From Pseudonocardia broussonetiae (GTDB lineage Bacteria > Actinomycetota > Actinomycetes > Mycobacteriales > Pseudonocardiaceae), in NCBI RefSeq assembly GCF_013155125.1, contig NZ_CP053564.1, forward strand, positions 3,851,501 to 3,915,500: a stretch of 64,000 bases of DNA. The letters run 5' to 3'. Positions 17,092 to 24,852 of the stretch are shown piece by piece. Below the pieces are notes generated by a model, which had not been told where the DNA came from, did not search any database, and was given only the letters and a program-made list of their open reading frames with translations. Numbering within the stretch: the stretch's first letter is position 1; the number at the start of each line of letters is the position of its first letter. Both the position numbers and the translations under genes were made by a program.

Positions 17092-17463
17092 TCACGCGAT
17101 CCACGGCGGCAGCACGGGCTCGCCGTCGACGGGGGTCGCGCGGGCCCCGGCCGGAGCGGCGACGACCGCGCGGAACGCGTCGACGGCGTGCACCCGCCGC
17201 ACGGAGTCGGCCGGCAGGACGAGCACGTCGCCGGGGCCGAGGTCGTGGTGCTCGTCGTCGACGTCGGCGCGGGCGCGGCCGTCGAGGACGGTCCAGACCT
17301 GCTCGACATCGAAGGTGTGCGGCGGGCCGGCGGCGCCGGGCGTCATCTCGACGGTCCACACGGCGAGCTGGGCGCTGCCGCCCTGGGTGGGGGAGGCGTG
17401 GGTGGTCATCGTGGCGTTCGGGGTGGTGGTGCGGCGGGCGTCGGTGTGGCGGACGACGGGCAC
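17092..17463 (-). CDS. Small cupin-domain protein
   Basis: 123 aa. A single cupin: the first motif is degenerate (AGPPHTFDVEQVWTVLDGRA), the second is LGPGDVLVLPADSVRRVHA. The GTG at 17463 gives the N-terminus PVVRHTDARRTTTPNATMTT, usual for this small cupin type; ATG at 17409 would remove it. AGGGAGA lies upstream. It is divergent from the MarR gene, and a 42-bp inverted repeat separates the two starts, so MarR control is likely. Substrate unknown. Confidence 0.75.
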   Translation of the reverse strand: MPVVRHTDARRTTTPNATMTTHASPTQGGSAQLAVWTVEMTPGAAGPPHTFDVEQVWTVLDGRARADVDDEHHDLGPGDVLVLPADSVRRVHAVDAFRAVVAAPAGARATPVDGEPVLPPWIA

Positions 17464-17479
17464 GGGCGGTCTCCCTATG

Positions 17480-17521
17480 ATGGACAACGTGGTTGACGAA
17501 ATGGTGAACCGGGTTGTCCAT
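17480..17521. promoter_or_regulatory. 42-bp inverted repeat, candidate MarR operator
   Basis: Outer arms ATGGACAAC (17480-17488) and GTTGTCCAT (17513-17521) are perfect; including inner GGTT/AACC, 13 of 15 positions pair. It fills the gap between the divergent cupin and MarR starts (17463 and 17523), so bound MarR would cover both translation starts. Confidence 0.75.
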
Positions 17522-17522
17522 C

Positions 17523-17981
17523 GTGTCAAGTGAGCCGGGAGCGCTGCCGCTGCTGCTGCTGCAGGGGTTCCGGGTGCTGATCGACGGGCTGCACGCGGAG
17601 CTGGCCCGGCAGGGGCACCCCGACGTGCGGCCGGTGCACGGGTTCGTGCTGCAGGCCGTCGGTGACGGGTGCTCGACCGTGGAGGTCGGGCGGCGGCTCG
17701 GCGTCACGAAGCAGGCGGCGGCCAAGCACGTCGAGACGCTGGAGGCGCTGGGCTACGTCCGGCGCGAGGCCGATCCCCGCGACGCCCGCGCCCGCACGGT
17801 CCGGCGGACGGAGCGGGGGGAGGACTGCCTGGCGCGGTCCGCCCGGATCCTCGACGACCTGCGGGCGGGGTGGGCGGACGCGCTGGGTCCCGGCCGGGTC
17901 GACGACCTGGAGCGCGACCTGCGGGTGGTGACCGCGGACGCCCCGCTGCGGGTGGACGTGCCGGGGTGGTTGGGGCTCTGA
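17523..17981 (+). CDS. MarR family regulator
   Basis: 152 aa from GTG 17523. The winged helix is clear: VGDGCSTVEVGRRLGVTKQA, then HVETLEALGYVRREADPRDA with the wing RARTVRRTERG. A TTG start at 17514 is possible but would place the coding start inside the operator; GTG is preferred. Divergent from the cupin gene with a shared 42-bp palindrome, so autoregulation is likely. Effector unknown. Array B starts five bases after its stop. Confidence 0.8.
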   Translation: MSSEPGALPLLLLQGFRVLIDGLHAELARQGHPDVRPVHGFVLQAVGDGCSTVEVGRRLGVTKQAAAKHVETLEALGYVRREADPRDARARTVRRTERGEDCLARSARILDDLRAGWADALGPGRVDDLERDLRVVTADAPLRVDVPGWLGL

Positions 17982-17985
17982 GCGC

Positions 17986-18396
17986 CGGGTCCGCCGATCC
18001 GACCCGCCGAGTTGGCCGATCTCGACCGGCGAGTTTGCCCGGTCGGCACGGCGAGTTTGCCGCCTAACCCGGCGAGTCCGCCGATCGGCGCGGCGAGTTG
18101 GTCGCGACGGCACGACGACGGGGCCGGCCGTGCCCGTGCGCGATCGCACGACTCGCCGGGTGCCAGCCGCGAACTCGCTGCGCGCGACCGGCGAACTCGC
18201 TGGGCGCCAGCGGCAAACTCGCCGAGCGCCAGCGGCAAACTCGCTGGGCTCCGGCGGCAAACTCGCCGAGCGCCGGCGGCAAACTCGCCGGGTCAGGCGG
18301 CAGACTCGCGCGCAACGAGAGCCCGACTCGCGCGCAACGAGAGCCCGACTCGCGCGCAGTCAGGCCCCGACTCGCTCGCAACCAAGGCCCGACTCG
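17986..18396. repeat. 21-22 bp periodic array with an orientation switch (array B)
   Basis: Forward units with core CGAGT at 18008, 18030, 18052, 18073 and 18094 (variant CGGGT at 17986), then twelve inverted units with core ACTCG at 18151, 18173, 18195, 18217, 18239, 18261, 18283, 18304, 18326, 18348, 18370 and 18392. Spacing is 22 bp throughout except for three steps of 21. Unit types are the same as in array A: CGGCAAACTCGCCG, then CCCGACTCGCGCGCAACGAG. About 55 bp at 18099-18150 separate the two orientations. Not coding. Confidence 0.87.
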
Positions 18397-18411
18397 CGGG
18401 GGGAGTGTGCG

Positions 18412-18789
18412 TCAGGCGGTGAGGGTGATCGCCAGGCCTGCGGGCCCGGCGCCCCGGCGCTGGCTGATGGCCGTCAGCACCCGCCCCAGCAGGCCGTACT
18501 TCCGCCGCACCGCGTCCCGCACGGTCCGCACCCCGGCCGCGTCGAGGATGCGGGCCGTCGCGGGGACCGCGGGGCCCGAGGGGGTGCCCCGGCGGTCGCA
18601 CACCGCCAGCGTCACGTCCCCGGACCGCCGGATGCGCTTGACCTTGCCGCTCCCCGACGGCGTCCACACCCCCAGCTCGCCGCCGGGCAGCGGTACGACC
18701 CAGACCGCGGTCGGGACGCCGGTGCCGTCGCGGCGGAACGTCGTGAGCTGGACGAACTGCGCGTCGGCGAGCGCCGCCGGGGAGGTCAT
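18412..18789 (-). CDS. PPOX-class (F420 or FMN) oxidoreductase-like protein
   Basis: 125 aa small split beta-barrel. FVQLTTFRRDGTGVPTAVWVVP and VKRIRRSGDVTLAVCDRRG match small PPOX-class proteins of actinobacteria, many of which bind F420. Its ATG overlaps the P450 stop (ATGA, 18786-18789), so the two are translationally coupled. A helper redox role for the P450 is possible but unproven; it is not a ferredoxin. Confidence 0.75.
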   Translation of the reverse strand: MTSPAALADAQFVQLTTFRRDGTGVPTAVWVVPLPGGELGVWTPSGSGKVKRIRRSGDVTLAVCDRRGTPSGPAVPATARILDAAGVRTVRDAVRRKYGLLGRVLTAISQRRGAGPAGLAITLTA

Positions 18790-20090
18790 GCGTCGACGGT
18801 AGCGGGGGTCAGGCGCACCGGCATCGCGTCGTAGCCGCGCAGCACGCGGGTGGGTCGGCGGTGCGGCGGGGCGGTCGGGGTGAGCCCGGGGAAGCGGTCG
18901 AACAGCGCCCGCAGCCCCACCTCGCCCTCCATCCGCGCGAGGCCGGCACCCAGGCAGTAGTGGATGCCGCTGGAGAAGGCGATGTGGTCGCCTGCGTTGG
19001 CGCGGCCGACGTCGAAGCGCTCGGGGTCACCGAAGACGGCCGGGTCGCGGTTGGCCCCGCCGAGCATGATCACCACGACCTGCCCGGTGCGCAGCGGCGC
19101 CCCGGCCACGGTGGTGTCGCGCAGGGCGATGCGGCCGGTGCGCTGCACGGGGGAGTCCAGGCGCAGCACCTCGTCGACGGCCCGGGGCCACAGTGACGGG
19201 TCCTCCTGCAGCCGGGCGAGCTGGTCGGGGTGCTCGGTCAGCAGCGCGGTGCCGTTGCCGATCAGGTTGACGGTGGTCTCGAAGCCCGCGGCGAGCAGCA
19301 GCATCGCGATCGAGGTCAGCTCGTCGTCGGTGAGCCGGCCCTCCGCGCTGTGCGCGTGCACGAGCGCGGAGAGAATGTTGTCGCCGGGGTTGCGGCGGAT
19401 GTGCTCGAAGTGGCCGTGCATCCACTCCGAGAGCGCGGTGAGGTCGCTCTCCGAGCGCCGGAACTCCGACCACGACAGCCCGGCGTCGAGCGAGAGCGCC
19501 CCGCCCGCACCCCACTCCAGGAACTGCCGGCGCATCTCGACCGGCGCCCCGAGCATCTCGGCGATGACGGTGGCGGGCAGCAGGGCGGCGTAGTCGTCGA
19601 TCAGGTCGGCGTGCGGGCCGTGCATGTCGTCGAGCAGGCCCGCAGCGATCTCCTCGGTGCGGCTGCGCAGCGCGGCGACGGCCTTCGCGCTGAACGCGCG
19701 CGTGACGAGCTTGCGGTAGCGGGTGTGGTCGGGCGCGTCGACCGACAGCATCGACGGCGGCGTGACCGGCCCCAGCGGCCCCCGGCCCCCGGCGCGCACC
19801 AGCGCCCGCAGCGCGGCCGGCGCGCGCCCGCTCGGCCCGCCGACGACCCCGCAGTCGGGGCTGCGCAGGATCGCGGTGGCGACGTCGTGGCGCGCGGTGT
19901 TGAGCACGATGCCGTTGTCGACGAGCGCGCCGCGGGTGCGCAGCTCGTCGTAGTGGCCGAAGGGGTCGGCGATCACGGCCGGGTCGACCATCAGCCGCGC
20001 GGTCGGGTCACCGGCCTTCACGCGCTGCTCGACGGCACGGCGGATCATGCCGTGACGCAGCCCCCAGCGGATCGCCTGACGGACCACCAT
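18786..20090 (-). CDS. Cytochrome P450
   Basis: 434 aa soluble bacterial P450. Helix I carries LLAAGFETTVNLIGNG (oxygen-activating AGFETT), the K helix has EVLRLDSPVQRTGR (E-x2-R), and the heme loop is FSSGIHYCLGAGLARMEGEV with the Cys thiolate ligand. The order and length match the actinobacterial CYP107/CYP family range, but I cannot assign a subfamily. Upstream lie two TACCGNCGGTA palindromes, which suggests repression by an unlinked TetR-type protein. Coupled to the PPOX gene. No ferredoxin or reductase gene is adjacent. Confidence 0.93.
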   Translation of the reverse strand: MVVRQAIRWGLRHGMIRRAVEQRVKAGDPTARLMVDPAVIADPFGHYDELRTRGALVDNGIVLNTARHDVATAILRSPDCGVVGGPSGRAPAALRALVRAGGRGPLGPVTPPSMLSVDAPDHTRYRKLVTRAFSAKAVAALRSRTEEIAAGLLDDMHGPHADLIDDYAALLPATVIAEMLGAPVEMRRQFLEWGAGGALSLDAGLSWSEFRRSESDLTALSEWMHGHFEHIRRNPGDNILSALVHAHSAEGRLTDDELTSIAMLLLAAGFETTVNLIGNGTALLTEHPDQLARLQEDPSLWPRAVDEVLRLDSPVQRTGRIALRDTTVAGAPLRTGQVVVIMLGGANRDPAVFGDPERFDVGRANAGDHIAFSSGIHYCLGAGLARMEGEVGLRALFDRFPGLTPTAPPHRRPTRVLRGYDAMPVRLTPATVDA

Positions 20091-20109
20091 GCCGACCTCC
20101 CGTGAAACC

Positions 20110-20146
20110 TACCGACGGTAACCTGCTGCCGAACCTACCGTCGGTA
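20110..20146. promoter_or_regulatory. Paired 11-bp palindromes upstream of the P450
   Basis: TACCGACGGTA at 20110-20120 and TACCGTCGGTA at 20136-20146, each flanked by CC upstream and ACC downstream, starts 26 bp apart. They lie between the divergent P450 (start 20090) and the metallophosphoesterase (start 20185). TetR-type operators often look like this; no TetR gene is adjacent. Confidence 0.65.
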
Positions 20147-20184
20147 ACCCCGGTTCGGCCAGCTCCCGTGGTAGGAGTGCACCG

Positions 20185-21078
20185 GTGAAGCTGTGGGCGG
20201 TCAGCGATCTGCACGTGCGCCACCGGGACAACCGGGCGATCGCCGAGGAGATCCGGCCGGAGTCCGCCGACGACTGGCTGGTCGTGGCCGGCGACGTCGC
20301 CGAGCAGGTCGACGACGTCGTGCGCACCCTCGCGGTGCTGCGCCGCCGCTTCGCGCGCGTGATCTGGGTGCCGGGCAACCACGAGCTCTGGACGCGGACG
20401 AAGGACCCGGTGCCGCTGCGCGGGGTCGCGCGCTACGAGCGGCTGGTCGCGGAGTGCCGCGCGCTCGGCGTCGACACGCCGGAGGACCCGTTCCCGGTGT
20501 GGACGGGGCCGGACGGGCCGGTCGTCGTCGCCCCGCTGTTCCTGCTCTTCGACTACTCGTTCCTGCCCGAGGGTGCGACGACGTCGGCGGAGGGGCTGGA
20601 GATCGCCTACGCGGCCGGGGTGGTCTGCACCGACGAGCACCTGCTGCACCCCGACCCGTACCCGAGCCGGGAGGCGTGGTGCGCGGCGCGGGTGGAGGAG
20701 TCGCGGCGCCGGCTCGACGCGCTCGACCCGGCCCTGCCGACGGTGCTGGTCAACCACTGGCCGCTGACCCGCCTGCCGACCCGCGTGCTGCGCTACCCCG
20801 AGTTCGCGCTGTGGTGCGGCACCACCGCCACCGCCGACTGGCACGTCCGCTACCGCGCGCAGGCCGTCGTATACGGGCACCTGCACATCCCGCGCGTCAC
20901 GGTCGAGGACGGTGTCCCGTTCCGGGAGGTGTCCCTGGGCTACCCCCGGGAGTGGCGGGCCCGGGCCGAGCGCCGAGGGCACGGGGACCCGGTGCCGCGC
21001 CAGGTCCTGCCGGCACCCGCGACCCTCCCGGATCCCGGAACCACCACCACGTCGCCAGCCAGGCGACCGGCCCGGTGA
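20185..21078 (+). CDS. Metallophosphoesterase
   Basis: 297 aa calcineurin-like phosphoesterase. Metal-binding motifs in order: SDLHVRH (residues 7-13), VVAGDVAEQ, VPGNHELW, NHWPL and GHLHIPR. Substrate not predictable. GTG at 20185. The core ends near residue 275 (SLGYPREWRAR); the final 20-25 residues (PDPGTTTTSPARRPAR) are low complexity and lie over the 3' end of the opposite-strand membrane protein gene, so the ancestral stop may have been nearer. Confidence 0.87.
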   Translation: MKLWAVSDLHVRHRDNRAIAEEIRPESADDWLVVAGDVAEQVDDVVRTLAVLRRRFARVIWVPGNHELWTRTKDPVPLRGVARYERLVAECRALGVDTPEDPFPVWTGPDGPVVVAPLFLLFDYSFLPEGATTSAEGLEIAYAAGVVCTDEHLLHPDPYPSREAWCAARVEESRRRLDALDPALPTVLVNHWPLTRLPTRVLRYPEFALWCGTTATADWHVRYRAQAVVYGHLHIPRVTVEDGVPFREVSLGYPREWRARAERRGHGDPVPRQVLPAPATLPDPGTTTTSPARRPAR

Positions 21079-21247
21079 CGACGAGGATCGCGATGGCCAG
21101 CCAGCCGGTGTCGGAGACGAAGCCGGTGGCGACCCAGCCCGCGATCCACAGCACCATCAGCGCCGAGCGGCGCCGGATGAGCCGGCGGTGGACGACGACG
21201 AGCGGCTCCCGCATGTCGGTGACGACCACCGCCCGGCTCCGGCGCAC
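20897..21247 (-). CDS. Small membrane protein, unidentified
   Basis: 116 aa. After a basic N-terminus (VVHRRLIRRR) come two hydrophobic segments, LMVLWIAGWVATGF and LAIAILVVTGPVAWLATWWWF, then a Pro/Gly-rich tail. The segment composition looks like a real two-helix membrane protein, but the tail overlaps the metallophosphoesterase gene by about 180 bp on the opposite strand, so the true 3' end is uncertain. A later start at the second Met (MREPL) is possible. No family recognised. Confidence 0.5.
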   Translation of the reverse strand: MRRSRAVVVTDMREPLVVVHRRLIRRRSALMVLWIAGWVATGFVSDTGWLAIAILVVTGPVAWLATWWWFRDPGGSRVPAGPGAAPGPRALGARPGPATPGGSPGTPPGTGHRPRP

Positions 21248-21274
21248 CCGCCCAGTATCGGGGCGGGCCGGTCC

Positions 21275-21526
21275 TCAGGCGCGGCGCTTCCCGTAGCGCC
21301 GGTTGAACTTCTCGACCTGCCCCGCCGCGTCGAGCACGCGCGCGCCGCCCGTCCAGAACGGGTGGGAGTACGCGGTGACGTCGATCGTGACGAGCGGGTA
21401 GGTGTTCCCGTCGGTCCAGACCGTCGTCTCGCGGGAGGTCGCGGTCGAGCGGGTGAGGAAGCGGTCGCCGGTCGACTGGTCCTGGTAGACGACGGGACCG
21501 TAGGTGGGGTGGATGTTCGGTCGCAC
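21275..21526 (-). CDS. rpmE2: 50S ribosomal protein L31 type B
   Basis: 83 aa from GTG 21526. [29 protein letters not shown] and [12 protein letters not shown] followed by [11 protein letters not shown] are the type B L31 signature; there is no zinc-binding Cys set, so it is the zinc-free paralogue. In many bacteria this form replaces zinc L31 when zinc is scarce and is repressed by Zur. A GACAA-CGA-TTGTC palindrome lies 23 bp upstream. AGAAGAGG precedes the GTG. Confidence 0.93.
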   Translation of the reverse strand: MRPNIHPTYGPVVYQDQSTGDRFLTRSTATSRETTVWTDGNTYPLVTIDVTAYSHPFWTGGARVLDAAGQVEKFNRRYGKRRA

Positions 21527-21548
21527 GGCGAACCTCTTCTCGCTAGTT

Positions 21549-21561
21549 GACAACGATTGTC
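21549..21561. promoter_or_regulatory. Candidate Zur box
   Basis: Perfect palindrome GACAA-CGA-TTGTC, within a longer TTGACAACGATTGTCGCTT. It lies between divergent rpmE2 and the Cys-containing gene at 21582. Zur control is inferred from the usual regulation of type B L31; it only partly resembles the A/T-rich actinobacterial Zur consensus. Confidence 0.55.
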
Positions 21562-21581
21562 GCTTGCATCAACGTAGCCCC

Positions 21582-21986
21582 ATGGCCACTTGTTCCGGGT
21601 ACACGGCCCTGTCCTGCGTCGCCGGCCGCTGCGGCACCGGCGACACCGCGACCGTCGGCGACGCCGTCGCCGCGGAGCTGCGCGCGGTGGTCCGCGGCAG
21701 CGAGCAGGGGGTGCTGGTGAGCACCGGGTGCCTGCTCGGCGGGGCGGTGTGCGCGGAGCGGCCGGTGGCGCCCGTGGTCGTCGTCCAGCCCTGCGACGAC
21801 GAGCGCCGCCCGACCTCGCACGCCCTCGTCGTCGGCCCGCTGCGCACCACCGCCGACGTCGCCGCGCTCGGGGCCTGGCTGCGCGCCGGCGACCTCGACC
21901 CGGGCCTGCTGCCCGCGCACCTGCTGTCGGGCCGGCTCCTCGCCGCGGCCCGGCGCGCCGCTGCCCGCAGGGGCGTGTCGGGCTAG
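21582..21986 (+). CDS. Cys-containing protein, possibly thioredoxin-like ferredoxin fold
   Basis: 134 aa, no firm family. Six Cys residues: TCSGYTALSCVAGRCGTG at the N-terminus, TGCLLGGAVCAE in the middle, and VVVVQPCDD. This pattern could bind a metal or a [2Fe-2S] cluster. ATG at 21582 is 21 bp from the putative Zur box and divergent from rpmE2, so it may belong to a zinc-response pair. Other starts upstream would run through the palindrome. Confidence 0.6.
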   Translation: MATCSGYTALSCVAGRCGTGDTATVGDAVAAELRAVVRGSEQGVLVSTGCLLGGAVCAERPVAPVVVVQPCDDERRPTSHALVVGPLRTTADVAALGAWLRAGDLDPGLLPAHLLSGRLLAAARRAAARRGVSG

Positions 21987-21996
21987 CCTCGGCCGC

Positions 21997-22887
21997 GTGA
22001 CCGTCGCGACTCCGGCCTCCGACGAGGTCTGCACGCTGGGTGAGGGCCCCGTCTGGGACGGGCCGCGCGAGCGGCTGCTCTGGGTGGACATCGTCGAGGG
22101 CGCGGTGCTGGAGGGCCGGATCGACGGCAACGCCGTGCACGTCACGGGCCGGCACGCGTTCGACTCGACGGTCGGCGCGGTCGCCGTCCGCGCCGACGGC
22201 GGGCTGCTCGTCGCGGAGCGCCAGGTGCTCACCTCCGTCGATCCCGACGGGCGGCGCACCGAGGTCGCGCGCGTCCTGCCCGCCGCGCGGCGCAGCCGGC
22301 TCAACGACGGCGCCGTCGACCCCGGCGGCCGGTTCCTCGTCGGCAGCCTCGCCCAGGACGACCGCACCGGCGAGGAGGTCCTCGTCCGCCTCGACGGCGA
22401 CGCGGTCGTCCCGCTCGACACCGACCTCGACCTGTCCAACGGCCTGGCCTGGAGCCCCGCGGGCGACCGGCTCTACAGCATCGACACGATCCCGGGGACG
22501 ATCTGGGAGCGCGAGTACGACCCGGCGACGGGCGCGGTGGGGGAGCGGCGCGTGCTGTGCACCGTCGAGGGCTCGCCCGACGGGATGTGCGTCGACGCCG
22601 ACGGCCGGCTGTGGATCGCGCTCTACGAGGGCGGGCGGGTCGAGTGCCGCACCCCGGACGGGGAGGTCACCGGTCACGTCGAGCTCGACGCCCCGCACCC
22701 GACGTGCGTCGCCTTCGCCGGGCCCGACCTCGACCTGCTGGTGATCACGACCGCCCGCCAGGGCATGTCCGACGCCGAGCTCGCCGCCCACCCGGACTCT
22801 GGGCGCCTGCACGTCGCCCGGCCGGGGGCGCGCGGGCTGCCCACCTCGTACTGGGAACCGGCCGGGCGTGGTGGGATGGGGTCGTGA
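21997..22887 (+). CDS. SMP-30/gluconolactonase family protein
   Basis: 296 aa six-bladed propeller. LGEGPVWDGPRERLLWVDI near residue 15 supplies the metal-binding Glu; SRLNDGAVDPGGRF and DLSNGLAWSP carry the Asn ligands; SPDGMCVDADGRLWIAL carries the catalytic Asp region. Expected to hydrolyse a sugar lactone or related ester. GTG at 21997. It overlaps the GntR gene by 4 bp (GTGA), and an MFS gene follows, which suggests an uptake and catabolic unit. Confidence 0.88.
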   Translation: MTVATPASDEVCTLGEGPVWDGPRERLLWVDIVEGAVLEGRIDGNAVHVTGRHAFDSTVGAVAVRADGGLLVAERQVLTSVDPDGRRTEVARVLPAARRSRLNDGAVDPGGRFLVGSLAQDDRTGEEVLVRLDGDAVVPLDTDLDLSNGLAWSPAGDRLYSIDTIPGTIWEREYDPATGAVGERRVLCTVEGSPDGMCVDADGRLWIALYEGGRVECRTPDGEVTGHVELDAPHPTCVAFAGPDLDLLVITTARQGMSDAELAAHPDSGRLHVARPGARGLPTSYWEPAGRGGMGS

Positions 22888-23645
22888 CCGGAGCGCGTTC
22901 CCTCGACCGCGCCCGCCACGACCCGTTGTGGTCCCAGCTCCTGGCCGACCTGCGGCGCCGCCTGGAGGCCGGCGAGTTCGCCGACGCGTTCCCCGGCGAG
23001 CTCGCGCTCGTCGGCGAGTACGGCGTCAGCCGGCACACCGTGCGCGAGGCGCTGCGCCGCCTGCGCGACGAGGGCACGGTCGTCGCCGGGCGCGGGCGCT
23101 CGCCCCGGCTGGCCGCGCCGACCGAGATCCGCCAGCCGCTCGGCGCGCTCTACAGCCTGTTCTCCTCGGTCGAGGCGGCCGGGCTGAGCCAGCGCAGCGT
23201 CGTGCGGACCCTCGAGGTGCGCGCCGACGGGGTGATCGCGGCGCGGCTGGGGCTGGAGGAGTCGACGCCGCTGGTGTTCCTGGAGCGGCTGCGGATGGCC
23301 GGCACCGCGCCGCTCGCCGTCGACCGCGTCTGGCTGCCGCACGCGATCGCCGCGCCCCTGCTCGACGTCGACTTCACCCACACCGCGCTCTACACCGAGC
23401 TCGCGCAGACCTGCGGCGTCACGCTCACCGCCGGGCGCGAGGACATCCGCGCGGTCGTGCCCAGCGAGGCCGAGCGCGACCTGCTCGCCGTCGGCCCGGA
23501 CGTCGCCGCGTTCGCGATCGAGCGGCTCGGGCTCGTCGGCCCCGACGCCGTGGAGTGGCGGCACACGCTGGTGCGGGGCGACCGCTTCACCGTCACCGCC
23601 GACTTCTCCACCCGCGGCGGCTACCGGCTGGGCCTCGCCCGCTGA
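22884..23645 (+). CDS. GntR/HutC family regulator (UTRA domain)
   Basis: 253 aa. The N-terminal winged helix reads FPGELALVGEYGVSRHTVRE, then ALRRLRDEGTVVAGRGR. The C-terminal 160 residues match the UTRA ligand domain (PLVFLERLRMAGTAPLAVDR). Its GTG overlaps the SMP-30 stop and the MFS gene starts 2 bp after its stop, so it is the middle gene of a three-gene operon and probably senses the imported compound. Confidence 0.87.
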   Translation: MTGARSLDRARHDPLWSQLLADLRRRLEAGEFADAFPGELALVGEYGVSRHTVREALRRLRDEGTVVAGRGRSPRLAAPTEIRQPLGALYSLFSSVEAAGLSQRSVVRTLEVRADGVIAARLGLEESTPLVFLERLRMAGTAPLAVDRVWLPHAIAAPLLDVDFTHTALYTELAQTCGVTLTAGREDIRAVVPSEAERDLLAVGPDVAAFAIERLGLVGPDAVEWRHTLVRGDRFTVTADFSTRGGYRLGLAR

Positions 23646-23647
23646 GC

Positions 23648-24841
23648 GTGCCCGCCCCCGTGACCGTGCTCTCCCCGTCCGGCCTGCGCCGGGTGCTCGT
23701 CGTGCTGTGCGCCACCGAGATCGTGAGCTGGGGGATCCTCTACTACGCCTTCCCGGTGCTGGCGTCGTCGATCACGGCCGACACCGGCTGGTCGCTCCCG
23801 ACGGTCACCGCGGCGTTCTCGACGGGCCTGGTCGTGTCGGCGCTCGCCGGGATCCCGGCCGGGCGGGTGCTCGACCGGCACGGCCCCCGCGTCGTGATGA
23901 CGACGGGCTCGCTGCTCGGCGTGCCCGCGCTGGTCGGGATCGCGACCGCGCCGACGCTGCCGTGGTTCTTCGCGTCCTGGGCACTGGCCGGGCTGGCGAT
24001 GGCCGGCACGCTCTACCCGCCCGCGTTCGCGGCGCTGACCCGCTGGTGGGGGCCGCGCCGGGTCACCGCGCTGACGGCCGTCACGCTGCTGGCGGGGTTC
24101 GCCAGCGCGGTCTTCGCACCGCTCACGGCCGCGCTCGTCGAGGCGTCGGACTGGCGGCGGACCTACCTCGTCCTGGCCGTCGTGCTCGCCGTGACGACCG
24201 TCCCGGCGCACCTGTTCGGGCTGCGTGGGCCCTGGCCCCGCCCCGACCCCGAGGAGGAGTCGGCGGGCGCGGACCCGGGCGCGATCGCCCGCAGCCGCCC
24301 GTTCGTGCTCGCGGTCCTCGCCGTCGGGCTGGGGTCGTTCACGGCGTTCGCGGTGATCGTCAACCAGGTGCCGCTGCTGGTCGAGCGGGGGCTGACCACC
24401 GGTGAGGCCGCGTGGGCGCTGGGGCTGGGCGGGCTCGGGCAGACCGCGGGACGCCTGGGCTACGGGTGGCTCGTCCGCTCGTTCTCGGTGCGCGGGCGCG
24501 GGGTCGTCATCCTGCTGGCGGTGGCGGCGACGACCGCGCTCATGGCGGTCGTGCCCGGGCCGACGGCGCTGCTCGTGGCCGTCGCGGTGCTGGCCGGCAC
24601 GGCCCGCGGCGTGCTCACGCTGTTCCAGGCGACGGCCGTCAGCGACCGCTGGGGCGCCACGCACTACGGGCGCCTGGGCGGGATCCTCTCGGCCCCGGTG
24701 GTGCTCGCGACGGCGCTGGCGCCGTGGGCCGGGGCCGCGCTGGCCGACGTGCTCGGCGGCTACCCGGCGGTGTTCGTCGTCCTGGCGGCGGTGGCGCTGG
24801 TGGCCGCGGGGTGCGCGCTGGGCAGCGTGCCGCGCCGGTAG
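23648..24841 (+). CDS. MFS transporter
   Basis: 397 aa, about twelve hydrophobic segments. The loop between helices 2 and 3 is AGRVLDRHGPRVVMTTG, the MFS signature; a cytoplasmic loop with DPEEESAGADPG separates the two halves. Closest in style to the OFA/monocarboxylate-type carriers. GTG at 23648; a second GTG 12 bases on is possible. As the third gene of the SMP-30/GntR operon it probably moves a sugar acid or lactone. Confidence 0.85.
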   Translation: MPAPVTVLSPSGLRRVLVVLCATEIVSWGILYYAFPVLASSITADTGWSLPTVTAAFSTGLVVSALAGIPAGRVLDRHGPRVVMTTGSLLGVPALVGIATAPTLPWFFASWALAGLAMAGTLYPPAFAALTRWWGPRRVTALTAVTLLAGFASAVFAPLTAALVEASDWRRTYLVLAVVLAVTTVPAHLFGLRGPWPRPDPEEESAGADPGAIARSRPFVLAVLAVGLGSFTAFAVIVNQVPLLVERGLTTGEAAWALGLGGLGQTAGRLGYGWLVRSFSVRGRGVVILLAVAATTALMAVVPGPTALLVAVAVLAGTARGVLTLFQATAVSDRWGATHYGRLGGILSAPVVLATALAPWAGAALADVLGGYPAVFVVLAAVALVAAGCALGSVPRR

Positions 24842-24852
24842 CGTTGGCCGTC

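Noticed and set aside
14600..18396. CRISPR array
   Set aside because: Units are about 22 bp with a 5-base core and no constant repeat separating unique spacers; no cas gene is present.
21275..21553. Longer L31 start at TTG 21553
   Set aside because: It would add MSTSEKRFA, run through the palindrome and ribosome site, and differ from the usual L31 N-terminus.
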